Positions 24,009-37,141 of a stretch of 64,000 nucleotides of DNA are shown here, one piece after another. A program made the translations under genes and the position numbers. The stretch is taken from contig JAQFVV010000020.1 in assembly GCA_028023455.1 (NCBI GenBank), positions 9,843,092-9,907,091 on the forward strand, in the 5' to 3' direction. The notes below the pieces were generated by a model that saw nothing but the letters and a program-made list of their open reading frames with translations, made no database searches and was not told the DNA's origin. Source of the stretch: Epiperipatus broadwayi (Eukaryota; Onychophora; Udeonychophora; Euonychophora; Peripatidae). Position 1 is the stretch's first letter. Every line of letters begins with the position of its first letter.

Positions 24009-24308
24009 ATATATATACGAAAATAATTCCAGTGCATACCACTACATGAAATATACATCAAATCATCTCGAATGTTAAGAAATTTTCAGCTACACCAACT
24101 GTGAAAAAATGTATTAGAATCTTCATCTCAAAACAACCAGTCCAAAAAAGTATCAAAAGTACCTCTTTGGACTGTATGCTGCAAAGTTATTAAATATTGA
24201 AAAATATCTATTCACAGAGAGCGTAGCTGAAAATTTCTTAATATTTAAGGTGATTCGATATATATTTCAGATAGTAGTATGCAATGGAATTATTTTTGTG
24301 TATATATC
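24009..24308. repeat. Palindromic MITE, copy 1
   Basis: Arms of about 80 bp face each other: AAAATAATTCCAGTGCATAC through AAGAAATTTTCAGCTAC at the left, and its complement from GTAGCTGAAAATTTCTTA at the right. The outer ends are TA-rich (ATATATAC). The centre contains CAAAAGTACCTCTTTGGACTG. No target duplication could be resolved in the TA-rich flanks. Confidence 0.75.
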
Positions 24309-24753
24309 TATGTTTGGAGTTTCAAAAATTAAAATGACTATTGTTTAGTCTATTTTTGTATAAGTATACTAAACATGTTTATTTAGGAGCAATTTAAAAT
24401 CATTGCTTATTCAAATTTTATGTTCTTTGTTTAAATGGGACGTGCTTCAATATTAAATATCTTTGCAGTGTACAGTTCAAAAGAGGTACTTTTGGTAATT
24501 TTTTTGAATCAGCTACTTTGAGATGCAGGTTGTAATAGATTTATTCACCCAGTGCATAACTGAAAATTTCTTAATGTTTGAGTAAATTAATATATATATG
24601 TGCTCTGCACACAGGTAATGAAGCTATTAATAAATTGTCAAAATTTTTACTGCCAAGCGCTTTCGGGGCAGTCTACAGTCCCATATTCATGGCGAGTTAT
24701 TCTGTTAATAACTGTAAAACAATGCAAATTTTATGCAAACTTATGTGCAGATG

Positions 24754-25431
24754 TTACATGGACCATTTACGAGATAGGGAATAGCAGGCCTCTCTTCTGT
24801 TGATTGCCGATGGGTCGGCCGCAATGAAGTAAGCTTCCCTAACTTTACGTTTGGTGTCATTTGTTTCAGAGCAAATGACACTGGCTGTGGTAGGTAGAAA
24901 AGCATGTCCAGAGTTTCTCTCATGTTTGACAAAAATCGAATTACCTTCATACTTTGTTTTGGTTTTATTGTAAAGGTATCGGTGTTGAGCTACTCTGGTG
25001 GCAATGTTAGTTTTGGTGTCTCCATAATATGTTGCCATAAAATTTCTTTGGGGGCAGGTAATTTTGTACACAACTTGAGGGGTGAGTTCAGGTTTGATCC
25101 TGTCTTTGGTATTATTTATCAGTCTATTGGTGTTGGGAGGTGAACGGAAAGCGACTTCAAAGTCACATGATAGTTGATTAATAAGGTTTTTAGCTGTAGA
25201 GTGAACATATGGGATTAAGATTCTTGGTTTGTTTTCTTTCTTGTGGTTGTGGTTTATTTTATAGAAAAATTTGTTGACTTTTCTGTTGATGGATGAATAA
25301 GTGTGTCCTATTTTCCTTAAATCAGTTATATAATTGATGAGATTTTTTCTTTTATCTGCCTCATATTTGCACAAGTTATGGTTCCTAAACATGAATGAAG
25401 ATAGGGCTGCAAGTTTGTGTGTGCGGTGCAT
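24754..25431 (-). pseudogene. PLE GIY-YIG endonuclease domain with RT thumb linker
   Basis: A 225-codon open frame. The first half (about residues 1-90) is the basic linker after the RT (HNLCKYEADKRKNLINYI, then FFYKINHNHKKENKPR). The second half is a GIY-YIG nuclease: VVYKITCPQ at about residue 121 aligns with the first Tyr motif, and YYGDTKTNIATRVAQH aligns with YIG-T-R-----R---H, including the conserved Arg and His. The second Cys of the PLE-specific zinc motif seems to be missing after CPQ. In PLEs this nuclease nicks the target so that the RT can prime there. The true frame continues upstream into the RT segment across a one-base shift, so this ATG is not a real start. Confidence 0.85.
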
Positions 25432-25780
25432 AAGAATTAGGGTTTGTCAAGCCTCTTACTTCCAAAGGTTTGACTATCATTTGGTAGTCCAGCTTATCTA
25501 TATTTTTGCTAACACATATGTCAAGGTATTTGACCTGTTTGTCTTGGTTTTCCCAAGTAGTAGTAAAAGTAAGCTTGGTATTATTATGGAGACTATTGTG
25601 AAAGTTAGAGATGATGTCTTCTGGGGCAGCAACAAATATGTCATCAATGTAGCGCATATATATCATATGTGGGGTTGACATTAAGAGTGCAGGTAGTATT
25701 AGCTTCTCGTAATGGTCAAGTACAACGCTTGCCATTATTTGACAATTTATTAATAGCTTCATTACCTGTGTGCAGAGCAC
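25385..25780 (-). pseudogene. PLE reverse transcriptase, C-terminal palm fragment
   Basis: A 131-codon frame whose first 14 residues come from the inverted repeat, not from the RT. From MASVVLDHYEKLIL it is a PLE reverse transcriptase: YMRYIDDIFV carries the catalytic YxDD box, followed by the KLTFTTTWENQDKQVKYLD segment (motif D/E region). The end of the frame (TQTCSPIFIHV) is out of frame. The correct reading, HKLAALSSF, continues in the adjacent frame, so one indel near 25425 breaks the ORF. All RT motifs before C are lost. Confidence 0.85.
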
Positions 25781-25869
25781 ATATATATATTAATTTATTT
25801 AAGTGTTAATGAAGTAAAATCTTAACTATTTAATGTTTGAGGTGATTTTATATATATGCACTATTAAAT

Positions 25870-27665
25870 CAAATAAAAATAGTTTAAATAAGATTAGTAA
25901 TACAATAAATAATAAATCACTTTGATAAAAAAAAAAATTAAATATTTGTTCACAGAAATGAAAAAAAAATAGTAATATGTTGTGGAACTACTCATTAGAA
26001 AATTCGTCTATTCTTATTACTTTTATACAATCTAGTATAAGTTTTATTAATCAATAGAATAAATCATTACCCAGAATTGGGCACCTGCATTTTTTTTTAA
26101 AACTAATAACTTTTATACTGGCCATTTTTTTATTTTTTGTTATACTAATCAAACTATCACTCCAAATTATTAATATTTTTCATTCCAAGCTTATTTGGTT
26201 ACATAGTTATATAGGTCTAAAATTGATTCAGTTTTTACATATTATGGTGACCTCATTTTTTTACAATCTTAGGCACTTTTATTTTTAGACCAGAATTGAT
26301 ATAAAACCATTAAGACATCTGAGCTTATTTTCCTGCATAGTTCAGTTTCTAGATAGCATAAAAGTAGCGAGAATAGAAGAATTTATTAATGAATAGCCAT
26401 GTAGAGTTAGGATTCCTTAGAGTGTGATATTGTTTTCCATAGTTATATTGACAGCAGAATTTATTTAGTTTCTCTGCTATCCCCGGAATATATGGATACA
26501 CTACAGTACTTATAATTTTTTACGTCTTTTTGTTATTTATTTAAGGGTTCCTTAATGACAGCTGATGGATAACCATAAAAGCTAATCTTCATCCATCTAA
26601 ATTCCGGTTCCCTTATGTCAATGATATATTTTTTTCTTGGGCTTAAGCATAAGTTCTTTAATTTACTCAATGTTATGTTAATACATTAATTGTATTTGTT
26701 TATTACAATACCTATTGCTCTATCTACAATTATTTTGATGGACATAGACTGGCATTCATTTTGATCAATTTAATTTATATTTACTATGTTTATTTATTAT
26801 ATATCTAATGTTTTATTACAAATTCTTTACTATTTGTTGTAATAGTCCCTTTTCAATTAATATATTTTCCATATATATTCCACTTTGATGCATTGTTTAC
26901 ATATATATAGTTAAACGCCATTTTACAATTGTTTTTAATCATTTGTGCTAAAAACAACAACAAAATTTTGTTTTACAATAGATTATTTAAAATTATTGAT
27001 TTTACATCTATAAATTAAAACAGCAATGCTAATTTGTTGCAATAATGCTAAAATATAAAAATTTAACTATCTTTGTAATGGAAGAATACAATTCTGCACA
27101 TCTGCCACAAAGAATTTTCAAATTTTAAATATAATTATCAATTTTTAAACTTCATATATAAAACACTGTTTATATGTAATAATTTCTAAAATAGATTATG
27201 CAAAAATATAAAATAAACTTCTCAAATAATATTAATAAGTTCACAAAAAAAATGCTTTGCTAGACCACAATCATGTAAAAAAAAGATAAATCAGAAAAAG
27301 ATTTAATTTTTCTATTTATAATTCAATTATTCCTCAGAAATTCCAAATACATTCATAAAATAAATAAACATATAATTAACTGCTTATCAGGTTATGTGAT
27401 ATTTGGCACCAAAATAGCAGTTTGAATAAATATCTCTATACTGATTTTTTTTAAAATTTTCTCAATTGAGAATTGATGCAGAAAAGTTTAGCTTTTAAAC
27501 TTATTATTCCATAACTACATTAAGAAGCACAGAGTATTAAAAATTTATACTTTTCAAAATCTGTAAGATTAAAGATTTCTCTGCATAAAATTGATAAATA
27601 ATAAGATACATTTTTTTCAGAATAAAATATTGTGAATTGGAGATCATGTATCCTTTTCACATGTA
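25870..27665. other. Non-coding AT-rich gap
   Basis: No gene, LINE motif or clear repeat seen. Many short A and T tracts. Confidence 0.5.
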
Positions 27666-27675
27666 TGTGGTCATG

Positions 27676-27800
27676 TGTATGGGTTGCTTGAGATAGAGTG
27701 GAGAATGATAGACTGAAAAATCATGAGTTCAAATCCCTCTATTTATATATATAAGAAATTACCTAATAATTAGAATTAGTTGAATAAAAAAATTGTACAG
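27676..27800 (+). mobile_element. tRNA-derived SINE relic
   Basis: GTATGGGTT leads into GATAGAGTGG (A-box-like, near 27692-27701) and a good B box, AGTTCAAATCC, at 27726-27736. A TA-rich tail follows. The cloverleaf is broken, so this is a SINE head and not a tRNA gene. It shares its leader with the relic at 13166. Confidence 0.5.
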
Positions 27801-27895
27801 TTTCATTAATAATAATAATAATAGGTAATAACCAGTTATCTCAGAAGATCGTAATATGATCATTAGTCACTGTATATATTTTTTTATCTTCATAT

Positions 27896-28091
27896 AATCA
27901 TTCAAATATCAGCCTTTTTAAGCTAAATGTGCATACGCTTTGCGAGTTTTAATAATAAATGAATACTTTCTCACCAATACAAGATATAGTATTTATGCAG
28001 GAATAAAAGGAATCCTCTTATTCCTATGACTCAAATGCTTATATATGAGCAAAGCATATGCACAATTAGCTTAAAAGGCTGATATTTGAAT
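27896..28091. repeat. Hairpin MITE with TIRs CATTCAAATATCAGCC, copy 1
   Basis: Arms of about 45 bp begin CATTCAAATATCAGCC and end with the complement GGCTGATATTTGAATG. The body includes ACAAGATATAGTATTTATGC. Related copies at 48287 and 61841 share head and body but end differently, so this copy is a foldback version in which the head is repeated in inverse at the far end. TA follows the right end, which would suit a TA target duplication, but the left flank does not match cleanly. Confidence 0.8.
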
Positions 28092-28099
28092 GTATACAA

Positions 28100-30600
28100 T
28101 TGTAAACATACACTATATAAAATAAATGCTTATTTAAATATTAATTGTTATAAAATTTCATCTTTTTTTAATTGTGATAGAATAAAAAACAAATAAAATT
28201 ATAAATAATTTTATTAATTTAAAACAAATTATTCTTCAACATATGGAAATTTATATATATATTTCTCTATACAACAATGAAAGAATATGCACTGCAAATA
28301 TCTTAAAATGTATATTTACTGCACAATAAAAAGATAGTTCATGAAAACATAATAACATTTAAATAAAAGGTTTTTTATCTATTGCATTCATAATGTATCA
28401 GTTTGAAGCATTTTAAATCAAATCTTAATGACATTCTTCAGTATTTATTTATAAATAAGAATGATCATTCTAACTCAAAAAAAAAAAAACAATAGAAAGA
28501 TAAAGGTTAAAAATGAATTTTATAAGGATCATACAAATTAATTTGCAAAACACAAGTATATCTATATTTGAAATAAAGGATGCTGTCTTTTCATTTCTTC
28601 TACAATAAATTTCCCTTTTTAAAAGACTTTGATAATATATTTAATTTTACTGTATTTTAACCTTAGCCTGATTCTCCTGATGAATGTAATCAATATTACA
28701 CTTTCTAAAAATGTATTTTGAAAATAATCTTTATAACATACATTAGATTTATCTCTCCCAAGAAAACCATGTCAAATTCATCATAAAAAATTTGAGTAAA
28801 AAAATCAAAACCATATGTTCTTTTCAAGAGTCCAATACAATGAAAATATGATCCTACAAAAGCTTAATAAATAATTATAACTCTACAAAAGTAAATTCTA
28901 TAAATTCTTGTGAATTAGTCAAATTCCATGGATCATGGTCCAACTCTGATATTTCCAATACTTAAACTTTTTATGAACTGTTGAGTAATAAACCATCTGA
29001 TTATATATATGTGGAGCAAGGTAAAGAATATATTTGATTGATCTTATGATTTTGCCAGAGAATCTCATAAAACTAAATAAAAAAATCACCATTTTCATTC
29101 TACTGTTTCTCAGTCCTTTGAATGACACTAAACAAAGACTGTTATTGTCGTCCATAACAACAGAATATATCCTGTGTAACAAATTAAATTTAAAAAAAAA
29201 AAACAACAACCAAAAGCAAGAAAGCACATGTGTCAAAATAAAGCATCTAAAAAGTTATAAACGTTAAGAAAATTAAAATATCCCCTTTCTAATATTAAAA
29301 ACCCGATTATTATAAATAAGTAATGTTTGGAAAAAAAATAAAAATAAGCCTATTTTTTGACGGGGTGTATATGTATTAAGTCATATGGCTTTTGCTAAAA
29401 TGGAATAAAATTAACCAATAATTAATTTGTGTATTTGAATTTTTCTTTTTTTCGTAGTTTCTTTAACGTTATTATTTCCTTAAAAAGAAAAATGTAAAGA
29501 AAAAGTCATTAAAATTTAACGAAGTTTTTTTAAAAAAAAAAAACAATAGCAAAGCGAATCAAAAGAAATTCTTCAAAGAGTAAATTACTCAAAGTTTATT
29601 TATGATTTTTATTCTTAAAAATGTATAATTTTTTTCTAATGAGATATTTATTAAAAATGCAGAATCATGTTGGGTTTTAAAATTCTGAAGAGATATTTTA
29701 GTAAGGTCTCTTTCGCCTGGGTCAATGTATAATGCTAGTGATCGAAAAATCAAACAAGATTTTTAAAGACAATATGAAATTAATCGTAGGAAGAATAAGT
29801 AATATATAATATTTAGAATACAAATAAGCAAAAATAAATCTATAGTTTTTAAAAAAATATGTATAGAAAAACCAATTTATATAAATAGATTGACCTGCAC
29901 ACCAACATATACAATAATTTATACAAAATAATATTGTAATAATAATGTGAAAGTGTGCATGTTACGCAAACATATTAACAACTACATCATAATAGTAAGA
30001 AGCTCTTTTTTCATTTTAAAGAAATTAACAAAACAAAACACACAAAAGACAATTATTACCAAAAAAATAGCACAAAATATATCAAAATATACATGGGGGG
30101 GGGGTACTTTTTGAATGTGCTATAACTGGATATATCTACGTCAAGGAATGATCCAAGGAAAAGATTTAAATTGCCAGGTGATGTAAATTAATGTATTTTC
30201 TTGTAATTCTGCATTTCACACCAGTTTATTTCAAGAACATCTCTAAATTTCTTATAAACTGTTTTCCTGTTCAAATCACTAAAATTGAATTTGAATACTA
30301 AAATATAGTATATTATTTTAGAGAAAATAAAATTTTTGATAAGGAGCAGTTTTATATCACTGAATGTAAAGAGGTTTTATTTATTCTATGAATGTGACAT
30401 CTATTTTTTGAATGTGATTCCAAAAAGATTAGATGATAGGTGAATGGGAAATCCAAATAGCTTTAATGGGAAGTCTATTATATAAATATACAGAAACAGT
30501 TCATTTAACTATAATCAAAGACCTGTATTAAATGAAAAATAATATTCCTTACTGTAATTCATGGGAAACAATTTAGATTGAAGTTTCTTTAAAAGAAAAA
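28100..30600. other. Non-coding AT-rich gap
   Basis: Nothing supportable. The opposed frames at 28919-29236 and 29034-29267 are low-complexity. A run of ten G lies at 30095-30104. Confidence 0.5.
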
Positions 30601-30621
30601 CGATGGCCAGCTCATATATAT

Positions 30622-33028
30622 TGTAAGGGTAGCTTACAATCCAACCTTTGTTCACTCTCACCACCAAATCAAACTCATTTACAATGTAAATTTAAATTAA
30701 TAGGTGGTTGAGCATGTACTTTCATTTTATGAAATAAAAAAATCACACACATATATAGATGCAACAAACATTTATTTTTTCATTAGAAAAATATCAAGAT
30801 AGATTAGTTTCACTTATCTAATACAAAGATAAAAAGCCTAGTTAAAGAAATTGTACTAATATATATATACAAATAATGAAATTCAATGTTAATGTATTGT
30901 ACATCATTATACAAGACTTAGATTCGGTAAACATGGTAATGATCTAATGCCAAACCAGTCACTAGGTAACCAATACTGAAGATGAAAGTATAATTCTACT
31001 AAATAATTATATAATTCTACTAAATAATTTTATTTTACTTACAATCAATATAATACATGAAACAATAGGATTCACAGAGTGGTGGAAAAGGAAATAAAGT
31101 GCAAGTATACTAAACAACAGAAGCCGGGTCCAGTATGAAAACAAATCCAGATCATTTCCATCATGTTTTACTATTTTCAAAAAGATACAAAAGCCATATG
31201 ATAGCAACATCAGAAAATTGAATGTTTGAACCTAAGAGAACATGGATGGATTATTCAAACACACCAAATTATCCATTTGATCATTGTAATGCAAGTTACA
31301 AGAAACTATAGCTGATATTTAAACAGAAAGACTTCTAACAGATTCATGCAGTTTGATAAAATGATTGGACTGATTTAAATAGATATTTAAAATAAAAGAA
31401 CCAGGCTATTCTTTGAATATGGATAAAATAACGAAATAGAACATCATCAGCATAGTATAAATGATGTTGTAAACATTAGTGAATTAAAATTTTTTAAATC
31501 TTTTATGGACTGCAAAACAATGTACACTGGCTAATTTAATATTGTCATAGGGCCGAAGTATTATCAGCCCTTACCATAGGAAGCACGATGGTTTAATATT
31601 CAATTGTATAATGCTTGCTGAAACATCAAATCCCATCTTAACTGTCTAGATGGACATAGAATGAAAACAACAACAGGAGATGGAAATAACATCATTCCAA
31701 ATACGTTACCAAGGACTTCCCACAAGTAATGCATGACTTGCCATGGGATGACCATAACAGTGATGAACTGTATATATGAGACACTAGTTGTCTAATTCAT
31801 GAACATTATGCAAGATGACATGCAATAAATCTTAATTTGAAATGTATTCTTTTTATTTACATATATGTTTGTAGAATTCTGTATTATTTTTATTTATTTC
31901 ACTTCCACACTTGGAAATGTAAATTTCTATAACTTGGAAGAGTCCACTGTAGTTGAAGTCAAGAAAGTTCAGAGAGGAAGATGTTAAATTAAGCAGCAAT
32001 TTTTTTTATTAAATGAAGTTTAGGTCATATCTCCTTCCATAGTGATTTGATGTTGGGTGTTATCATCATCCTTACTACAATATGGAATTAGGTAAGATTT
32101 TATTTGGTAATATTCCATATTAAGAACATGCACTTGCTACAGAACAGAGTTTGTGTTTGTTTGTTGTTGTTTTTTTATGTTAACTAATAATAGTTTACAT
32201 TTGTTTATTCAGTATGAATGATTAACATTCTTTCTTTTATGTTATTTTCTATCAACCATAGGAAACGTGTACATAGTCAACGGGGATCTTCAAAGAAGAT
32301 GAAACCTCTACAGTTGAAATTGAACTATAAAGCTATAGCACATACCTTTATACAATATCTTTAAATAGATATTAGGTTCGTGATCATTATAACAATGAAA
32401 TAATAATTTTTCTTTTCACTACTCTTATCTACTTTGTAAATATGTAGTGACTTTACATATATCTACCATAAGAAGGGTTGGAGTAATATGCACATTTAAT
32501 TATTAATTTAGTAGAGAGACATACTTGACATCCACATGCATATACGTATAATTTTTTTTTTGTTAAGAGTTTTTGAATTTCTAATTTGTTGGTGAATAAA
32601 CATTGTTAACTTGGGTGTCATTAAATGGTCTCTAGTTTGTCAAAGTTATTTATCCATTCATTCATCAATTCATAACTGATCATGCATATACACACATACT
32701 TTCTGTTACATCATAACATAATAGGATGGTCACATGAGTCCTCCACTCAATTGGAAGGTATTGTAATTGCTATCTAAGGTAAATTCAACCCGGAGGAGAG
32801 CCAAGTGCAACCTTCTCCCTTGGTTTGAATTCTGAGGTATGGTAGAATCTGAAAGAGTGAGGTATGGATGAACTGGCCTAAATTGTGTCTAAATTTAATG
32901 TGTAAACCTAGAGGTAGCCCATTGGAAGTAGGCATGATCATTGGTTAGGTACTTTATTACATCATTGATGGTGTCCTGCCCAAAGACCCTAGATGCCTCC
33001 ATTTTCTGGTGGAAAACCTGGACCATCA
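30622..33028 (+). repeat. 5' LTR of a Ty3/gypsy element
   Basis: It begins TGTAAGGGTAG and ends GGACCATCA, giving the usual TG...CA ends. It aligns throughout with 35792-40431, the 3' LTR, once the insertion and duplication there are discounted. At about 2.4 kb it is long for a gypsy LTR. Just downstream is TTTTTGGCACCCATAC, a plausible primer-binding region. Differences from the 3' LTR are numerous, implying an old insertion. The small frames at 31007 and 32895 are chance. Confidence 0.85.
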
Positions 33029-33428
33029 TATTTTTGGCACCCATACTTATGGGATACAAAACAAGTTTCCAAGGAGGTCCAACCACTGGACTGATTAGAT
33101 AGCAGCTAATTAATATACCTAACCAAAAAAGAACTTCATGTGAAACATCGTATAAAAATTGACTGAGAATCAGATGATAAACTGAGACCATGAATAAATA
33201 ATAAAAATAAATTAAAATAGGTGAATTAGATGAGTAAACAGGCAGGCTAAAAAACTAATACATCACCATAAAAATGCAGTGAAAAGTTAAACATATGAGC
33301 TAAATGGTAAAGAGATAGTGCGAGGCCCTATGGCATATCTCTATTCATATTTATAAAGAAGCAAATAGTAGTTTATAAAGAAGTAAATAGTGGTATACTT
33401 AACTACTGAGGAAACATTTTAATGATTC

Positions 33429-33800
33429 TTAGGAGTGGTAAACTGTTAACAAGCAAACATGTGGAACATATGGAGGAATTACAAGATATTAGCGATAGTG
33501 AAATGGAAGGTGATTCTAGTAGTATTCAGGGTCTTTGTGAATCCAAATATGTAAGGGATCTATGACCAAAGTTGACCACCCTCCACAGGCACAGGTTGCA
33601 GATCAGGTGTTACCTTAAGCACAAGGAACACTCAATGAGAAAATGGCCCAGGCCCTTGAAAGCAAAATAACCCAGGATACTGGAGGGATAACAATCATGG
33701 AACAAATACTCCAAATGCTCACAGGCATGGAAGCAAGGATCATTAGTAATATGAATAACATGAAGGAAGAAATAAACCAAACCAAAAATAGGACAGATTG
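33429..33800 (+). pseudogene. gypsy Gag remnant
   Basis: In shifting plus-strand frames: HVEHMEELQDISDSEMEG at about 33460-33520, then about 60 open residues starting LNEKMAQALESKITQDTG (33625 onward) and continuing MEQILQMLTGMEARI to KNRTD before a stop near 33800. The second part is a charged helical, coiled-coil-like segment of the type found in the N-terminal part of many gypsy Gags. No CCHC knuckle remains. The following sequence switches to pol. Confidence 0.55.
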
Positions 33801-33835
33801 AGGAGGATAGTGAGTCTGCAATCCACTATTTTATC

Positions 33836-35260
33836 AGCTGGCTCCTGAAGGGTACAGCAATAAAGTACATGATTACCGAGAAGAAAGCACTAGCAATAGT
33901 GTGGGTCTTCCAAAAGTTTTGACAGATGCTACTTGGATCAGAAATGATAGTGATTACAGACCACAAAGATAAATTCCTGAATCACAGATACCTTGCTCAT
34001 CTAGGCAGATGGAGTTTGCTGTTACAGGAATTCAATTATACCATGCAATACTGTAAGAGATTCAAGAATATCATTGCTGATGTGCTTAGTCAAAACCCAT
34101 ATACATCAGAACAGAATCATTTGTCAGTAGTGAATGCCTACATTACAAATGTCAATTTGATGACTGATGATGTAGAGAATGATTTAGAGAACTTACCCCG
34201 ATTACAATGTGAAGATGCTGATTTAAACCCAATCATGAAAATTTTGAAAGAAAAGTTTTGAATGTGCCAAAGGATCTCACTTACTATATGATAGAAAACT
34301 ATGTCTTACTTTACAGAGAAACATAGATAAATGATGAGTGGAGGATAGTAATACCTAAAACATTGTGTGCCCCATTCATAAAATATAACTAGAGAATTCA
34401 GTGCCCATAAAACAGAACACACTTTGAGAATTTGGTTTTACTGGGTAAGAATGTATAAAGACATCTTAAAGTCACTTCAAGATTGTCTAGGGTGCTTACA
34501 AACCAAGCCAGTGAACGAAAATTACAGTAATATTTTAAAATCAATCATACCCAAAAAACAAATGAGATGGGCCATTAATCTCATTTGACAAAAAGAAGTA
34601 CTTATTGGTAGATTATGATTTCCTCGCAAAATATGCTTCAGCATATCCAATACCCCAAGCCAGTACCAGACACACAATCAAGGTATTAAATATTCTTCTA
34701 ATTCATAAAAATAGGGAAGCCTAAGACCATCCTAACAGATCATGGTACACCTTTCCTAACCAAAGAATGGAAAAAATAGAGAGAAATATCAAGTCAGATG
34801 TGTATTTACATCCATTAGGAATCTATAATCGAACCCTTGTGAACATGTGATGCAGAAGCTTGGACATTTATTCAGGACTTACCTAAAGGATGATCATAAA
34901 GGGTGGGTAATGCAAACAGCCTGTAATCAACTGTATCAATTGGAGTGTAAATGAATCAACTGGATTTACACCCATTAGACTCCGCTTCAACCAACCTATT
35001 CCCATATTATTTAACAAACATCAGCCTCCAATTAAATGTATCGAATTTGATACAGGAGACATTTTGAAAGCATATGAGCAAGTAACAAACAAGGCTGAGA
35101 GAGTGAACAAAAACACTTGTATTCATCAAGACACCCCACATGAGTAAACCAATGAAAGGGAAATGCCAAAAATTTTATAACCAATATGAGGGTCCATTCA
35201 CTATCATGAAAGTCAGATCCAAATGCATTTTGGATAGAAGTAAATGAAGAAGGGAAGATA
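33836..35260 (+). pseudogene. gypsy pol remnant: RNase H and integrase
   Basis: A frame ending at the stop at 34261 carries the RT-RNase H junction: EKKALAIVWVFQKF at about 33879, then VITDHKDKFLNHRYLAHLGR and WSLLLQEFNYTMQY, then NIIADVLSQNP, equal to the conserved N-IADALSR end of RNase H. After several stops, the integrase follows. A decayed zinc-binding region lies near 34430-34510, KPKTILTDHGTPFLTKEW near 34712-34770 holds the second catalytic Asp, and a C-terminal KPMKGKCQKFYNQYEGPFTI segment lies near 35140-35205. The catalytic core is broken in several places. Confidence 0.85.
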
Positions 35261-37141
35261 TAATGCTTGCAGTTTAAAATCTTATTTTGTTCAAACAGAA
35301 TGACCACTGAGTGGTATACTTAACTGATAAGCAAGAAAGAATAGACATAAGTCTCAATTAGGGTTAGAAAGAAAAGCAAGATAGAAATCAAAAATACGGT
35401 CATTAATCTATGATGAGATGAACCATGCAGAATGATGGACAATCCAATATTTAGTTAGTGCCTAGGGAAACCCAATAAGCTTCAAAAAGGAGTAGAGTGA
35501 AGACTAACAAGTTTGACTATATGCCATCTGTAAGAGATACATACTACCAGTTGATCTCATACCATACAAAAATCATAATAAAAAAGATGCATATATAAAG
35601 CTAATTTCACTATGATACAAGCAATAAAGCAAAAAATTAGAAAGTAGATAGTGCGAAAACAGTGAAAATTAGGTTTTATAACCCTTCTTTTTGAATAGAC
35701 AATCCAATATTAAACCAAAGGCATACACTTTGAGTAAGTGTTAAAATTTTAATCATAGCTTAAGATTTTAACCCTGTAAAGATAGGGAAGTTGTCAGGGT
35801 AGTTTACAATCCAACCTTTGTTCACTGTCACCACCAAATCAAACTCATTTATATTGTAAATTTAAGTTAATAGGTGGCTGAGCATGTATTTTCATTTTAT
35901 GGAGTAAATAAACCCACACATATATATATAAATGCAACAAACATTTATTTTTTGCTATATTAAAGAAATATCACAATAGATGTTAATGTATGTCATTATA
36001 CAAGACTTACACTCGGTAAACATGGTAATGACCTAATGCCAAACCAGTCACTAGGTAACAAAATGCAGATGATAAAAGCATAATTCTATTATATAATTTT
36101 ATTTTACTTACAATCAATATAATACATGCAACAATAGGGTCCACACAGCAATGTAAATATTATACTAAGCAATGGAAGCTGGGTCCAGTATAAAAATAAA
36201 CCCAGTTAATTTCCATCATCTTTTACTATTTTCAAAAGAATACAAAAGCCATATGACAATGTCAGAAATCAAATGTCTGAATCTAAGAGAACATGGACAG
36301 TTTATTCAAACACTCCAAATTATTCGTTTGATTGTTGTAATGCAAATTACAAAAAATAGTTGATATTTAAACAGAAAGAATTCTAATAGATTTGTACAGT
36401 TGGATAAAATAATTGAACTAATTTAAATAGACATTTAAAATAAAAGGACCACACTATTCTTCAAATATGGTTAAATAAAAATAGAATGCCATTAGCATAG
36501 TTATATATATAAATGATAAAATAATTCTGTTCTTCTAAAAATTATTAAATACCAAACAGTGAATTAAAATTTTTTTAATTTTTTATGGACTGCAAAACAA
36601 TGTCATAGGGAAAAAGTGTTATTAGTCTGGGCCATAGGAAGTGTGATGATTTAATATTCAATTGTATAATGCTTGCTGAAACATCAAATCCCCTCTCTTA
36701 AATGTCTAGATGGAAACAGAACAAAAACAATGATAGAAGATGGAAATTAACTTTCCAAATATGTTGCTGAGGAATCCACACAAGTAATGTATAACTTCCC
36801 ATAGAAGAATGACTGAAACAGTGATGAACTATATCTATAAGAGACACTAGTTATATAATTCATAAACATTGTGCAAGATAACTTGAAGAAAGGGTTAATT
36901 TGTTATGTAATTTTTTATTTACATATACATTTGTAGAATCCTGTATTTTTTATTTATTTCACTTCTGCACTTGGAAACCTAAATTTCTATAACTTGGAAG
37001 AGTCCACTGTAGTTGAAGTCAAAAAAGTCCAGGGATTAAGATTAAGTTAAGCATTTTTTTATTGAATAAAGTTTAGGTCATATCTCTCTCCATAGTGATT
37101 TGATGTTGGGTGTTACCATCATCCTTACTACAATATGGAAT

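Larger units (their letters stand above)
24583..25829 (-). mobile_element. 5'-truncated Penelope-like element (PLE)
   Basis: A 1247-bp insertion with a 12-bp target duplication TTAATGTTTGAG at 24571-24582 and 25830-25841. It encodes, on the minus strand, the end of a PLE reverse transcriptase followed by a GIY-YIG endonuclease, separated by one frameshift near 25425. The coding part is bounded by a 60-bp inverted repeat at 24584-24643 and 25738-25796 (containing GTGCTCTGCACACAGGTAAT). PLEs are known for such complex ends and for heavy 5' truncation. Little more than the YxDD palm end of the RT is kept. Confidence 0.88.
24445..25865. repeat. Palindromic MITE, copy 2, split by the Penelope-like element
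   Basis: Positions 24448-24582 are a diverged inverted copy of about 24069-24195 (shared AGAGGTACTTTTG and TGAAAATTTCTTAAT). Its sequence resumes after the Penelope-like insertion at about 25842 (GTGATTTTATATATAT). Joined across the insertion it matches the right arm of copy 1, which fixes the insertion boundaries. Confidence 0.75.

Noticed and set aside
27676-27745. Possible tRNA gene with a good B box
   Set aside because: The acceptor and D arms do not pair and a sister copy at 13166 is further decayed, so it is a SINE head.
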